From assembly GCF_014203545.1 (NCBI RefSeq), contig NZ_JACHJG010000002.1, forward strand, positions 62,001-126,000: a stretch of 64,000 nt of DNA, written 5' to 3'. The notes beneath the pieces were generated by a model. It saw only the letters and a list, made by a program, of their open reading frames with translations, made no database searches and was not told the DNA's origin. Both the position numbers and the translations under genes were made by a program. This DNA is from Streptomyces netropsis (lineage in GTDB: Bacteria > Actinomycetota > Actinomycetes > Streptomycetales > Streptomycetaceae). Shown here piece by piece: positions 39,903 to 48,250 of this stretch (position 1 is the first letter of the stretch; every line of letters starts with the position of its first letter).

Positions 39903-41126
39903 GTGACCCAGACTCGGACTCCCCGCCTGGAGCGGGGCCGGAGCGCCCTCGGCCCGGCCTTGGCGCTCGTACACACCGGCCGTGCCCCCACCCGTGCCGT
40001 GCTCACCGCCGAACTCGGCGTGACCCGCGCGACCGCCGGCGCCGTGGCCGCCGAGCTCGAGGCGCTCGGGTTGATCCAGGTCGACGCGCGCCCCGCGGCG
40101 CCCGCCGGCTCCCAGGGGCGCCCCTCGCACCGGCTCGCCATCGCCCCCGACGGCCCTGTCGTCCTCGCCGCGCAGATCCACGCCGACGGATTCCGGGCCG
40201 CCCTCGTCGGGCTCGGTGGCCGGATGGTCGCCACCGCCCCCGGCTGCATGACGGTGCCCGCCGACCCCGCCCACATCATCGACGCCGTCGTGGAGGCCGG
40301 GGCCGGTCTGCTGCGCGAGACCGGCCGTCGCTGCCTCGGCGCGGGTCTCGCCGTTCCCTCGGCCGTGGCCGAGCCGGACGGTACGGCTCTGAACCCGCTG
40401 CACCTGTCCTGGCCGGCGGGCGCGCCGGTCCGCGCGCTCTTCGTCGAGGCCCTCGCCAAGTCGGGCGTCCACGGCCCGGACGGCAGCCCCGTCAGCGGTG
40501 TCGCCGGCAACGACGTCAACCTCGCCGCCCTCGCCGAGCACCGCCACGGCGCCGGCCGCGGTGCCCAGCACCTGCTGTGCGTCGCCACCGGCCACCGCGG
40601 CGTCGGCGGCGCGCTCGTCCTCGACGGCCGGCTGCACACCGGCAGCTCCGGTCTCGCGCTGGAGGTCGGCCATCTCACCGTCAACCCCGCGGGTCTGCCC
40701 TGTCACTGCGGCAGCCGCGGCTGCCTCGACGTCGAGACCGACCCCCTCGCCTTCCTCACCGCCGCCGGCCGTGAGCCGGGCCCGGAGGTCTCCCTCCTCC
40801 AGCAGTCCCGCGACCTGCTCCGTTCGGAGTACGCGGACCCGACCGTCCGTGCCGCCGCCGATCTGATCGTCGATCGGCTCGGCCTCGGTCTCGCCGGCCT
40901 GGTCAACATCCTCAACCCGGACCGGGTGGTCCTGGGCGGACTCCACCGCGAGCTGCTGGACGCCGATCCGGAGCGGCTGCGGGCCGTCGTCGCGGACCGC
41001 AGCCTCTGGGGCCGCAGCGGCAGCGTGCCGATCCTGGCCGCGAGCCTCGACCACAACAGCCTCGTCGGGGCGGCCGAAGCGGCCTGGCAGCCGGTCCTCG
41101 ACGACCCCTTGGCCACACTCGGCTGA
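39903..41126 (+). CDS. ROK family transcriptional regulator
   Basis: The 407-residue protein has an N-terminal winged helix (LALVHTGRAPTRAVLTAELGVTRATAGAVAAELEALGLIQVD) followed by a ROK sugar-binding/kinase fold: AIAPDGPVVLAAQIHADG, GAGLAVPSAVAEPDGTALNPLHLSWP, VAGNDVNLAALAEHRHGAG, LCVATGHRGVGGALVLDGRLHTG and the zinc loop GLPCHCGSRGCLDVE. This is the XylR/NagC/Mlc layout of sugar-responsive repressors. The kinase phosphate loop lacks the DxGGTK motif, so it should bind but not phosphorylate sugar. The start GTG 39903 lies just after the -10 with no ribosome site. Confidence 0.9.
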   Translation: MTQTRTPRLERGRSALGPALALVHTGRAPTRAVLTAELGVTRATAGAVAAELEALGLIQVDARPAAPAGSQGRPSHRLAIAPDGPVVLAAQIHADGFRAALVGLGGRMVATAPGCMTVPADPAHIIDAVVEAGAGLLRETGRRCLGAGLAVPSAVAEPDGTALNPLHLSWPAGAPVRALFVEALAKSGVHGPDGSPVSGVAGNDVNLAALAEHRHGAGRGAQHLLCVATGHRGVGGALVLDGRLHTGSSGLALEVGHLTVNPAGLPCHCGSRGCLDVETDPLAFLTAAGREPGPEVSLLQQSRDLLRSEYADPTVRAAADLIVDRLGLGLAGLVNILNPDRVVLGGLHRELLDADPERLRAVVADRSLWGRSGSVPILAASLDHNSLVGAAEAAWQPVLDDPLATLG

Positions 41127-41268
41127 CCAGCCGCGCCCGCTCCACCGCCGCCGCGTACTCTCCGCGCGGTACTCGAACGGCCGCCGGGCGGACGACGACC
41201 CGGGGCGTCACGACGACGAGGCTCGGTGGTGACCGGAACGAACGTCACCACCGAGGAGCTGAACCCTC

Positions 41269-41559
41269 ATGAACACCCTCGCGCAGACCTGGGCCGACGG
41301 TGGACCCGGCCCCTGGATCCTGCTCTTCCCGCTGTTCTGGGCCGTCGTCGTCATCGGCGTCGTCATCGTCCTGCGCCGCACCGTGTGGCGCCACGGCCGC
41401 AACCCCTGGCAGGCCCGCGCCGAGCGGTCCGAGCACGCACCGCTGACGCTCCTCGGCCGCCGGTTCGCGGCCGGCGAGATCGACGAGGACGAGTACCGGC
41501 GGCGCCTGTCCGTCCTGGAGGAACGCTTCGGCACCGGCGGTAAGGGCGCGGCGACATGA
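41269..41559 (+). CDS. SHOCT domain small membrane protein
   Basis: The 96-residue protein has one strong membrane helix (WILLFPLFWAVVVIGVVIVL, residues 16-35), then a basic linker and a C-terminal SHOCT helix pair: LTLLGRRFAAGEIDEDEYRRRLSVLEERFG. SHOCT modules are short oligomerisation elements, often on membrane proteins. Role unknown. GAGGAG lies 10 bases before the ATG. Confidence 0.87.
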   Translation: MNTLAQTWADGGPGPWILLFPLFWAVVVIGVVIVLRRTVWRHGRNPWQARAERSEHAPLTLLGRRFAAGEIDEDEYRRRLSVLEERFGTGGKGAAT

Positions 41560-41663
41560 CAGCGGCCTCCTCGGGCCGGCCGTCCGGCCCGGGGCGTCGG
41601 TGCGGGCAAAGGCCTTCGGTGCCTCCCGCACCGCCGTACCCGCCCCGGGCGCGCCCGGGGCGG

Positions 41664-42239
41664 TCAGCCGAGGGCGGCGGACCGGGCCGGGGCGGGCTCG
41701 CGCAGCGCGGCCGGCCGCCGGGTCGGGTGGGGTCCGCCGAAGAGCGGATGCTTCTCCAGCGCCGACAGTTCGAGGACGGACTGTTCGAAGACGGCGGTGG
41801 TTTCCGAGGCCCTTACAAGCCGAGGGGAGGCAGCGGGGGCGCACTGGGGCACGGGGAGCGTAAACCAGACGACTTTCCCGCCGTCGAGGCGCTCCTCGAC
41901 GCCCCAGCTCGCGCTGACGGCGGCGACGAGGGCGAGACCGCGCCCGTGGGTGCTGGCGACGTCGGGTTCGAGAACGCGCGGAAGGCGCGGATCGTGGTCC
42001 CGCACCGAGACCGTGAGCCGGTCCACCACGAGGTCGATCTCCACGGTGCAGCGTTTGTCGGGTTCCGCGTGTTGGTGCACGTTGGTCAGGAGCTCGGTGA
42101 CGCCGAGCGCCGCGGGATCGATGAGAGGGTCGAGATGCCAGTAGCGCAGTTGCGCAGATACGATTCTGCGGACCTGGCCGATGCGCGGGGGGAGAGCTTG
42201 GAGCTCTACGGTGCAGTGCTTGTTCATTCGGCTGATCAC
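41664..42239 (-). CDS. ATP-binding anti-sigma-factor-like protein (RsbW/HATPase_c_2 type)
   Basis: The 191-residue protein begins VISRMNKHCTVELQALPPRIGQVRRIV. The GHKL ATPase fold shows LGVTELLTNVHQHAEPDKRCTVEI (N-box with Glu, Asn, His), LTVSVRDHDPRLPRV (G1-like) and GRGLALVAAVSASWGVE (G2). Such proteins phosphorylate anti-anti-sigma partners or bind sigma factors; streptomycetes carry dozens of them. The C-terminal 50 residues are Pro/Arg-rich. GTG 42239 follows AGGGAG. Direct repeats upstream (42279-42301) may be its operator. Confidence 0.85.
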   Translation of the reverse strand: MISRMNKHCTVELQALPPRIGQVRRIVSAQLRYWHLDPLIDPAALGVTELLTNVHQHAEPDKRCTVEIDLVVDRLTVSVRDHDPRLPRVLEPDVASTHGRGLALVAAVSASWGVEERLDGGKVVWFTLPVPQCAPAASPRLVRASETTAVFEQSVLELSALEKHPLFGGPHPTRRPAALREPAPARSAALG

Positions 42240-42278
42240 GGCTGCGACTCCCTGAAGAAGTAGGGCTAGCCTGATGCA

Positions 42279-42301
42279 GATACGCGTCTCGATACGCGTC
42301 T
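42279..42301. repeat. Tandem GATACGCGTCT repeat upstream of the ATPase gene
   Basis: GATACGCGTCT occurs twice with one base between (42279-42289, 42291-42301), 40 bases before the ATP-binding protein start. The 12-base period is near one helical turn, as for a regulator binding side by side. Confidence 0.55.
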
Positions 42302-42436
42302 GTTCCGGTCCAGCGACGGTGGCTGCTCGAGCCGGCCGGCGGATACAGATCAGTGCGTAACCGCCGATGAACCCTCGGTGAAGCTGGTACGAGTCCAGGG
42401 TCGACTCCTGCGACCGAATGCGCAACTCCTGTACCT

Positions 42437-42766
42437 TCAGCCCCTTGCGTCGCTGCCGTGCGCGGAACGGACCGCGTCCAGGAAGCGGCGGACGGCGGCT
42501 GCTCCGGAGTCCCGGGCGGCGGGGTCGCGCTGGCCCAGGGTGAGTACGTAGCGGGTGCCGTTCACCGTCGCCAGGGCCCGGTCCCGGGCGGCGAACCAGG
42601 GCTTGCTCGCATGGACCGAATCGACGGGCGCACTGTCGATCTCCCGGCCGTAGCTGGTCAGCAGCTCGAACCTGCCGTCCTTGATCTTCACCTGGCCGGC
42701 CCGGGTGAGCGAGCGCAGAAACCGCTCGATCCGCACCCCTGTCGCGTTGAACTCCGTTTCCGCCAC
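42437..42766 (-). CDS. Hypothetical protein, 109 residues
   Basis: I do not recognise the family. The protein begins [40 protein letters not shown]. It continues with [33 protein letters not shown] and ends in a helix [14 protein letters not shown]. The mixed alpha/beta pattern, lack of cysteine and lack of signal or membrane segments point to a small soluble protein. GTG 42766 has GGAAGG at good spacing. It is divergent from the Cds1-like gene with a 135-base gap and lies 197 bases from the ATPase gene, on the same strand. Confidence 0.7.
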   Translation of the reverse strand: MAETEFNATGVRIERFLRSLTRAGQVKIKDGRFELLTSYGREIDSAPVDSVHASKPWFAARDRALATVNGTRYVLTLGQRDPAARDSGAAAVRRFLDAVRSAHGSDARG

Positions 42767-42901
42767 GACGCACCGCCTTCCCGGCCGAATTGTCTGTCTG
42801 GTGCGCAGTCTGCCCGTGAGGCGGCCCCGGCACCAGTGCCCATTTATGATCGAAACGTCCGAGTGCTCCGCATCGGCCCGAGGGACATCGTGAGGAGCGG
42901 C

Positions 42902-44074
42902 GTGAACAGCACAGCGAACACGGGGGCGACGAACGCGGGGGACGGACCCAAGGGGCGGATGCCGGCGGGCGCCGCCGTCCCGACCGTCGACGTGGACCGC
43001 AGCGACCCGCCCTACCGCGCCTGGCTCAAGGAGGCGGTCCGCAAGGTCCAGGCCGACGCGAACCGCTCCGCGGACACCCATCTGCTCCGGTTCCCGCTGC
43101 CGGACGAGTGGGGCGTCGACCTCTACCTGAAGGACGAGTCCACCCATCCGACGGGAAGCCTCAAGCACCGTCTCGCCCGCTCGTTGTTCCTGTACGGGCT
43201 GTGCAACGGCTGGGTCCGCCCCGAAGCCCCCGTCGTCGAGGCGTCCAGCGGCTCCACGGCCGTCTCCGAGGCGTACTTCGCCAAACTCGTCGGCGTGCCG
43301 TTCATCGCCGTCATGCCGCGCACGACCAGTCGCGAGAAGTGCCGGCTCATCGAGTTCCACGGCGGGCAGTGCCACTTCGTGGACGACTCGCGGAAGATCT
43401 ACGAGGAGGCGGCCGCCCTCGCCGCGCGGTCCGGGGGCCACTACATGGACCAGTTCACCTACGCCGAGCGGGCCACGGACTGGCGGGGCAACAACAACAT
43501 CGCCGAATCGATCCACCACCAGCTCCGCCTCGAACGCCACCCGGAGCCCGCGTGGATCGTCGCCACCGCCGGTACGGGCGGCACCTCGGCGACCATCGCC
43601 CGCTACGTGCGCTACATGCAGCACGACACCCGGGTCTGCGTCGCCGACCCCGAGAACTCCTGCTTCTTCGACGGCTGGAAGGACCGCGACCCGGCCGCGA
43701 GCAGCGAGCGGGGTTCCCGCATCGAGGGCATCGGGCGGCCGCGGATGGAACCGAGCTTCGTGACGGGCGCGATCGACCGCATGATGAAGGTCCCGGACGC
43801 GGCGAGCGTCGCGGCCGTCCGCGCCCTGGAGGCGGCGATCGGCCGCAAGGCGGGCGGCTCCACCGGCACCGGTCTGTGGGCCGCGCTCAAGATCGTCGCG
43901 GAGATGGCCGACCAGGGGCGCGCGGGCAGCGTCGTCACCCTCATCTGCGACCCGGGCGACCGCTACCTCGACAAGTACTACTCCGACGCGTGGCTCGCCG
44001 AGCAGGGCCTGGACATCACCCCCTACGCCATGGCGATCAGCCGCTTCCTGGCGACCGGCCGCTGGCCGGACTGA
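42902..44074 (+). CDS. cds1: PLP-dependent cysteine synthase-family protein (Cds1-like L-cysteine desulfhydrase)
   Basis: The 390-residue fold-type II PLP enzyme has [27 protein letters not shown] with PLP lysine Lys88, [27 protein letters not shown] (the Asn of the usual SSGNT block is Ser here), [22 protein letters not shown] (phosphate-binding Gly loop), [17 protein letters not shown] and [19 protein letters not shown]. The closest known type is Cds1, which converts L-cysteine to H2S, pyruvate and ammonia. GTG 42902 follows GAGGAG. The N-terminal 30 residues are disordered Gly/Ala/Thr. Symbol by analogy with Mycobacterium. Confidence 0.85.
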   Translation: MNSTANTGATNAGDGPKGRMPAGAAVPTVDVDRSDPPYRAWLKEAVRKVQADANRSADTHLLRFPLPDEWGVDLYLKDESTHPTGSLKHRLARSLFLYGLCNGWVRPEAPVVEASSGSTAVSEAYFAKLVGVPFIAVMPRTTSREKCRLIEFHGGQCHFVDDSRKIYEEAAALAARSGGHYMDQFTYAERATDWRGNNNIAESIHHQLRLERHPEPAWIVATAGTGGTSATIARYVRYMQHDTRVCVADPENSCFFDGWKDRDPAASSERGSRIEGIGRPRMEPSFVTGAIDRMMKVPDAASVAAVRALEAAIGRKAGGSTGTGLWAALKIVAEMADQGRAGSVVTLICDPGDRYLDKYYSDAWLAEQGLDITPYAMAISRFLATGRWPD

Positions 44075-44081
44075 CACGGGA

Positions 44082-44576
44082 TCAACCCGCACGCCTCCGG
44101 GCCTCCGCGAGACGCCGGTCCAGTGACCGCACCGCCCCGCGGAACGCGTGCCCCAGCCCCGGCCGCGCCAGGCCGAGCGCGAGTCGTACCGGCGCCGGGG
44201 CGTCCACGGCCACCGTCCACCGGACGATCGTGCCGCTCCCGGTGGGGATGAGCAGCCAGTCCTCCAACAGGGCGCGCAGACCCGGCGCGTTCGTCTCATC
44301 GGTCCGATAGGCGTACCGCGTCACGGGCTCCGCCGCTATCACCGTCTCGAGGAACCGGCCCCCGCCCCGCAGCAGGACCTCCCGGCCCGCCCGGCCTTCC
44401 CGCTCCACCGGCCGCGCCCACGTCACCGCGCGGAACCACTGCGGCCACGCCTCCACCTCGGCGGCCAGCGCGCGGTAGACCTCCCCGGGCGCCGCGGCCG
44501 CGTGGGCGGCGAAGACCAGTCGCAGGGGTGCGGTCTCGGTGAAGTCCAGCCCCACGGGTCGGAGTCCGTGCGCCAT
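44082..44576 (-). CDS. SRPBCC (START-like) family protein
   Basis: The 164-residue protein begins MAHGLRPVGLDFTETAPLRLVFAAHAAAAPGEVYRAL. It shows the Bet v1/polyketide cyclase-like helix-grip: VEAWPQWFRAVTWARPVE, GGGRFLETVIAAEPVTRYAYRTDE, WLLIPTGSGTIVRWTVAV and a long C-terminal helix FRGAVRSLDRRLAEARR. It should bind a hydrophobic ligand in its cavity; any catalysis is unknown. GGGGGTG precedes the ATG. It is convergent with the Cds1-like gene with only 7 bases between stops. Confidence 0.85.
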   Translation of the reverse strand: MAHGLRPVGLDFTETAPLRLVFAAHAAAAPGEVYRALAAEVEAWPQWFRAVTWARPVEREGRAGREVLLRGGGRFLETVIAAEPVTRYAYRTDETNAPGLRALLEDWLLIPTGSGTIVRWTVAVDAPAPVRLALGLARPGLGHAFRGAVRSLDRRLAEARRRAG

Positions 44577-44702
44577 CGCAATACACCCCCGGCGGGGTCG
44601 GCTGATCGAGCGGGCGCCGTACACCCTAGTCCGCGCGCCGCGGGATGTCTGCGGCGCCGTGCATGGGTGTCATCGAGCTCCGCGGCTCGCCGACGAGGTG
44701 CG

Positions 44703-44720
44703 GCGGGGCTTTCGGCCCCG
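44703..44720 (-). terminator. Hairpin after the DeoR-type gene
   Basis: GCGGGGC and GGCCCCG arms around a TTTC loop, about 55 bases beyond the stop of the leftward DeoR-family gene. Confidence 0.5.
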
Positions 44721-44774
44721 ACCGGTTCGGTGCGGGCGGGACGAAGCCTGACGGGGCTGCCCGAGCCCGTGCCC

Positions 44775-45620
44775 TCAGATGTCGGTGACGTCGCCGGAAG
44801 GGCCCGCGACTACCAGCTCCGGAAGCCGCTCGGAGATCTCCGCGCGTGCCGTGGCCGGCAGCCCCGCGTCCGTCACCAACGCGTCGACCTCCTCCAGGGT
44901 GGCGAAGGAGCTCAGACCCACCGTGCCCCACTTGGTGTGGTCCGCGAGCACCACGACCCGCCGGGCGGACCGCACGAAGTGCCGGTTGGTCTCGGACTCC
45001 GCGAGATTGGGCGTCGACAGACCCGCTTCCGGGGATATGCCGTGCACCCCGATGAACAGCACATCGAAGTGCAGCGAGCGGATGGCAGCGTCCGCCACCG
45101 GCCCCACCAGCGTGTCCGACGGCGTCCGCACACCGCCCGTCAGCACCACCGTCGCCGCGCCCGGACGGGCCGCGGGGCCGACGGCCGTCATCGACCGCTG
45201 GGCGCTGTGGAAGACATCGGCGACCCGGACCGAGTTGGTCACCACCGTCAGATCCGGGACCTCGACCAACTGCTGCGCTAGCGCGAACACCGTCGTCCCA
45301 CCGGCCAGGGCGATCGCACTGCCCGGCGCGGCCATCCTCGCCGCCGCCCGCGCGATGTCCTCCTTGGCGCTCAGCTCCAGGGTCGACTTCGCCTCGAAAC
45401 CGGGCTCGTGCGTGGTCGCCTCCGCGACCGGCACCGCGCCGCCGTGCACCTTCTCCACGGCACCCTGCCGGGCCAGCGCGTCCAGGTCGCGACGGACCGT
45501 CATGTCCGAGACGTTGAGCTTGCGCGTCAGCTCGTTGACCCGCACACCGCCACGCCGTCTGACCTCGTCGAGGATCAGGGCGCGCCGCTGTTCCGCCAGG
45601 AGATTCTGGTTGTCGCCCAC
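44775..45620 (-). CDS. DeoR/GlpR family transcriptional regulator
   Basis: The 281-residue repressor has the N-terminal DeoR helix-turn-helix LAEQRRALILDEVRRRGGVRVNELTRKLNVSDMTVRRDLDALARQGAVEKVHGGAV. The DeoRC sugar-phosphate sensor follows: IALAGGTTVFALAQQL, LTVVTNSVRVADVF, VVLTGGVRTPSDTLVGPVADAAI, FDVLFIGVHGISPEAGLSTPNLAESETNRHFV, VVVLADHTKWG and LVTDAGLP. It should sense a phosphorylated sugar. GTG 45620 follows GAAAGGA. No sugar operon is adjacent, so its targets are elsewhere. It is divergent from the large membrane hydrolase. Confidence 0.93.
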   Translation of the reverse strand: MGDNQNLLAEQRRALILDEVRRRGGVRVNELTRKLNVSDMTVRRDLDALARQGAVEKVHGGAVPVAEATTHEPGFEAKSTLELSAKEDIARAAARMAAPGSAIALAGGTTVFALAQQLVEVPDLTVVTNSVRVADVFHSAQRSMTAVGPAARPGAATVVLTGGVRTPSDTLVGPVADAAIRSLHFDVLFIGVHGISPEAGLSTPNLAESETNRHFVRSARRVVVLADHTKWGTVGLSSFATLEEVDALVTDAGLPATARAEISERLPELVVAGPSGDVTDI

Positions 45621-45802
45621 CCGGCCCGTCCTTTCGATCAGCCGCCGCCGACGGTGCGCGCACATCCTCCCACGCGTATCCGACAGCGACACGTTCGCTG
45701 CGCTCGATCACGATTGCGCTTCGCTCCCCGCGGACGAGGTGTCGTCCGCGCCCGCCGGGACAATCCTTGGAGCGTGACACCACACCGGGATCGGGGGACA
45801 CG

Positions 45803-48250
45803 GTGGCATCGACCGAACAACCGGACGCGAAGGAACAGACGGGCGGCCCGCTCGGCCGGACCGCCGGGGCGGACCGCCCCGACGCGGCGGTCACGCGCGC
45901 GCCCGCCGCGGAACCCGTGGACGTGGAGGCCGAGACCGATCCGTGCGCGGACGCGCGGCTCGCGCTGGAACTCCTCGTGCACGGCGTCGGCGGCGCCACC
46001 GCGCAGGGCATGCTGACCGACCCCCGCACCGACCGCGTCGCGGGCGACGACATCGCCGGCATCCACCGCCGCGTCGAGGACCGCGACGCGGAGGACCGGC
46101 CGCACGACTACCGCGAACAGCCGGTCCGCGAGGCGTACGTCTGGTCCAACCTCACCTCCGGCAACGGCACGCGCGCCCTGTGGCTGCTGCTCCTGCCCTT
46201 CATGGTCGTCAACCTCGCGCACTGGATGCGGCCCACGGCACGGGACCGCGGCAGGACCGTGCGGGTGTACGGCGTGCTGGTGCGCTTGATCGCGCTCAGT
46301 CTCACCGTGTTGCTCACCGCCGCCGTCTGCGAGGTCGCCCTCGATCTGACGGCGTGGCAGTGCGCGGGCACGCGCGCGTGCTCCGCGCAGAAGTCATGGC
46401 TCGGCTTCATGTCGGCCGGGCGCGGCGGCTGGTGGAGCGGGCCGGGACGCCGGCTCGCGCTCGCCGCCGTCATCCCCACCGCCTTGATCGCGACGCTGTG
46501 GTTGCTCTCCCACCGCACGTGGAGCGCGTACGAGTCCCAGCAGCCCACCGGCCGCACCGTCGTCGAGGGCGACCGGCGGGCGACCGGCCGCCCCGCCCTG
46601 TGCCTGCCGGGCTTCTGGTACGGCCGGCGGATCGTGGCCCGGCTGCGCGCCGCCCACACCGCGGCCGGGTTCCTGACCATCGCCGCCGTCCTCTGCCAGG
46701 CCTCCGGCCGCTACGACCGCCGCCCCGGCGGCAGCACCACGCTGGACACCGCGGGCTGGGCGCTCGACGCGGCGCTGGCGGCCGCCGCCGGATGCGTGGT
46801 CCTCGTGGTCTGCCGCCGGGGCCGCAGCGAGAACAGGGCCGACGACACCCTCGACCGCTTCACCACGCGGCTGCTGCCCGGCACCGCCCTCGCCCTCCTG
46901 CTGCTCGCCGCCCTGCACACGGCATGGAGCCGGCCCGGCTGGACCTCCGACGGCATGCTGCCCGGAAACAGGACGTTCGGCCTGATCGCCCTCACCCAAG
47001 GCGCCCTGGTCGTCCTGCTGTCGCTCGCCGCCCTGCGCCTGCACCGCGCAGCCCCCGTCGAACGGACCCCGCTGCGCGGCCTCGCCGGTCCCGCCGTCGC
47101 GATGCTCGCCTGCGCGCTGGGCGGCGTCATGGCCGGCGGCGCGGCCCAGCGCATCGCCGACTGGCTCGACGGCGACGCGACCCCCGGCATGGGGGAGGGA
47201 CCGATGCCCGGGCCCCCGGTGGTGCTCTCCTGGCAGGCGTCCGTCATCCCGGTGCTGCTCGCCGCGCTGCTCGTGCTGCTGCTCTACTTCGCCGCGCAGA
47301 CCCTCGTGGTGCGCCGACGGCTGCTCCGCACGGTCCCCGACGGCTACCCCGGCGAGCGCCCCGACAACGCCCGTACGCGCACCATCGCGAGCGTCATCGC
47401 CCGCGCGGGACTCACCGACTCCGCCCCCTGGGTGCTCGGCGCGGTCTCCGCGCTGACCCTCCTCCTCGGTGGCTGCGCCGTGGCCGGCGCCTGGCTCACC
47501 AGCGATGTGCCCGGCCAGGCCGCCGAAGGCAGCCCCGGGGTCGTCGAGGACGGGGCACAGGCCGTGCAGGCCCTCGGCTCGTGGTTCGTGGGGGTGGGCT
47601 TCGTGCTGCTGCTCACGTGGGGCCGACGCGCCTACCGCGACCCCGCCGCCCGCCGCACCATCGGCATCCTCTGGGACGTCGGGACGTTCTGGCCGCGCGC
47701 CGCCCATCCCTTCGCACCCCCGTGCTACGCGGAGCGCGCCGTCCCCGACCTCACCTGGCGCATGCAGAGCTGGACCGAGCGCACCGGAGGCCGGCTCGTC
47801 ATCTCCGGGCATTCCCAGGGCAGCGTCCTCGCGGCCGCCGCCGTCTGGCAACTCGACCCCGAAACCCGCCGGTGCGTGGCCCTGCTCACCTACGGCTCAC
47901 CCATCGAGCGGCTCTACGGGCGCTGGTTCCCGGCGTACTTCGGCCCGGCCCAACTCACCGCGCTGCACGGCGAAATACACTGCTGGCGCAATCTGTGGCG
48001 GCTCACCGACCCCATCGGCGGCCCGATCCGCCTCCCGGAGGGCACGGGCACCGAGGTCGACTGCGGCCCCCTCAAGGACCCCCTGGCCTACGGGCGCACG
48101 GTCGACCACCCGCTGCCCGCGCCGATCCTCGGCCATTCCGACTATCAGACGGACCCCGCCTTCACCCAGGAGCGCACCATGCTGCTGGCCCGGCTGGCGA
48201 TGTGGATGCCGACGCAGCCTCAGGGCAGCTCGGGCAGATCCTCCGGGTAG
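45803..48250 (+). CDS. Large polytopic membrane protein with alpha/beta-hydrolase (lipase-like) elements
   Basis: An 815-residue protein. Near residue 60 LELLVHGVGGATAQGML is an alpha/beta-hydrolase oxyanion-type HG loop. It is followed by about ten membrane helices (residues 110-620) including LWLLLLPFMVVNLAHWM, LVVLLSLAALRL and VIPVLLAALLVLLLYF. A C-terminal soluble part then carries the nucleophile elbow LVISGHSQGSVLAAAAVW (Ser671) and LLTYGSPIERLYGRWFPAYFG. The hydrolase core is thus split by a membrane block. It probably acts on lipids or envelope polymers. GTG 45803 lies behind GGGGGA; a TTG at 45767 is less likely. The 3' end overlaps the opposite beta-helix/AAA gene by 31 bases. Confidence 0.78.
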   Translation: MASTEQPDAKEQTGGPLGRTAGADRPDAAVTRAPAAEPVDVEAETDPCADARLALELLVHGVGGATAQGMLTDPRTDRVAGDDIAGIHRRVEDRDAEDRPHDYREQPVREAYVWSNLTSGNGTRALWLLLLPFMVVNLAHWMRPTARDRGRTVRVYGVLVRLIALSLTVLLTAAVCEVALDLTAWQCAGTRACSAQKSWLGFMSAGRGGWWSGPGRRLALAAVIPTALIATLWLLSHRTWSAYESQQPTGRTVVEGDRRATGRPALCLPGFWYGRRIVARLRAAHTAAGFLTIAAVLCQASGRYDRRPGGSTTLDTAGWALDAALAAAAGCVVLVVCRRGRSENRADDTLDRFTTRLLPGTALALLLLAALHTAWSRPGWTSDGMLPGNRTFGLIALTQGALVVLLSLAALRLHRAAPVERTPLRGLAGPAVAMLACALGGVMAGGAAQRIADWLDGDATPGMGEGPMPGPPVVLSWQASVIPVLLAALLVLLLYFAAQTLVVRRRLLRTVPDGYPGERPDNARTRTIASVIARAGLTDSAPWVLGAVSALTLLLGGCAVAGAWLTSDVPGQAAEGSPGVVEDGAQAVQALGSWFVGVGFVLLLTWGRRAYRDPAARRTIGILWDVGTFWPRAAHPFAPPCYAERAVPDLTWRMQSWTERTGGRLVISGHSQGSVLAAAAVWQLDPETRRCVALLTYGSPIERLYGRWFPAYFGPAQLTALHGEIHCWRNLWRLTDPIGGPIRLPEGTGTEVDCGPLKDPLAYGRTVDHPLPAPILGHSDYQTDPAFTQERTMLLARLAMWMPTQPQGSSGRSSG

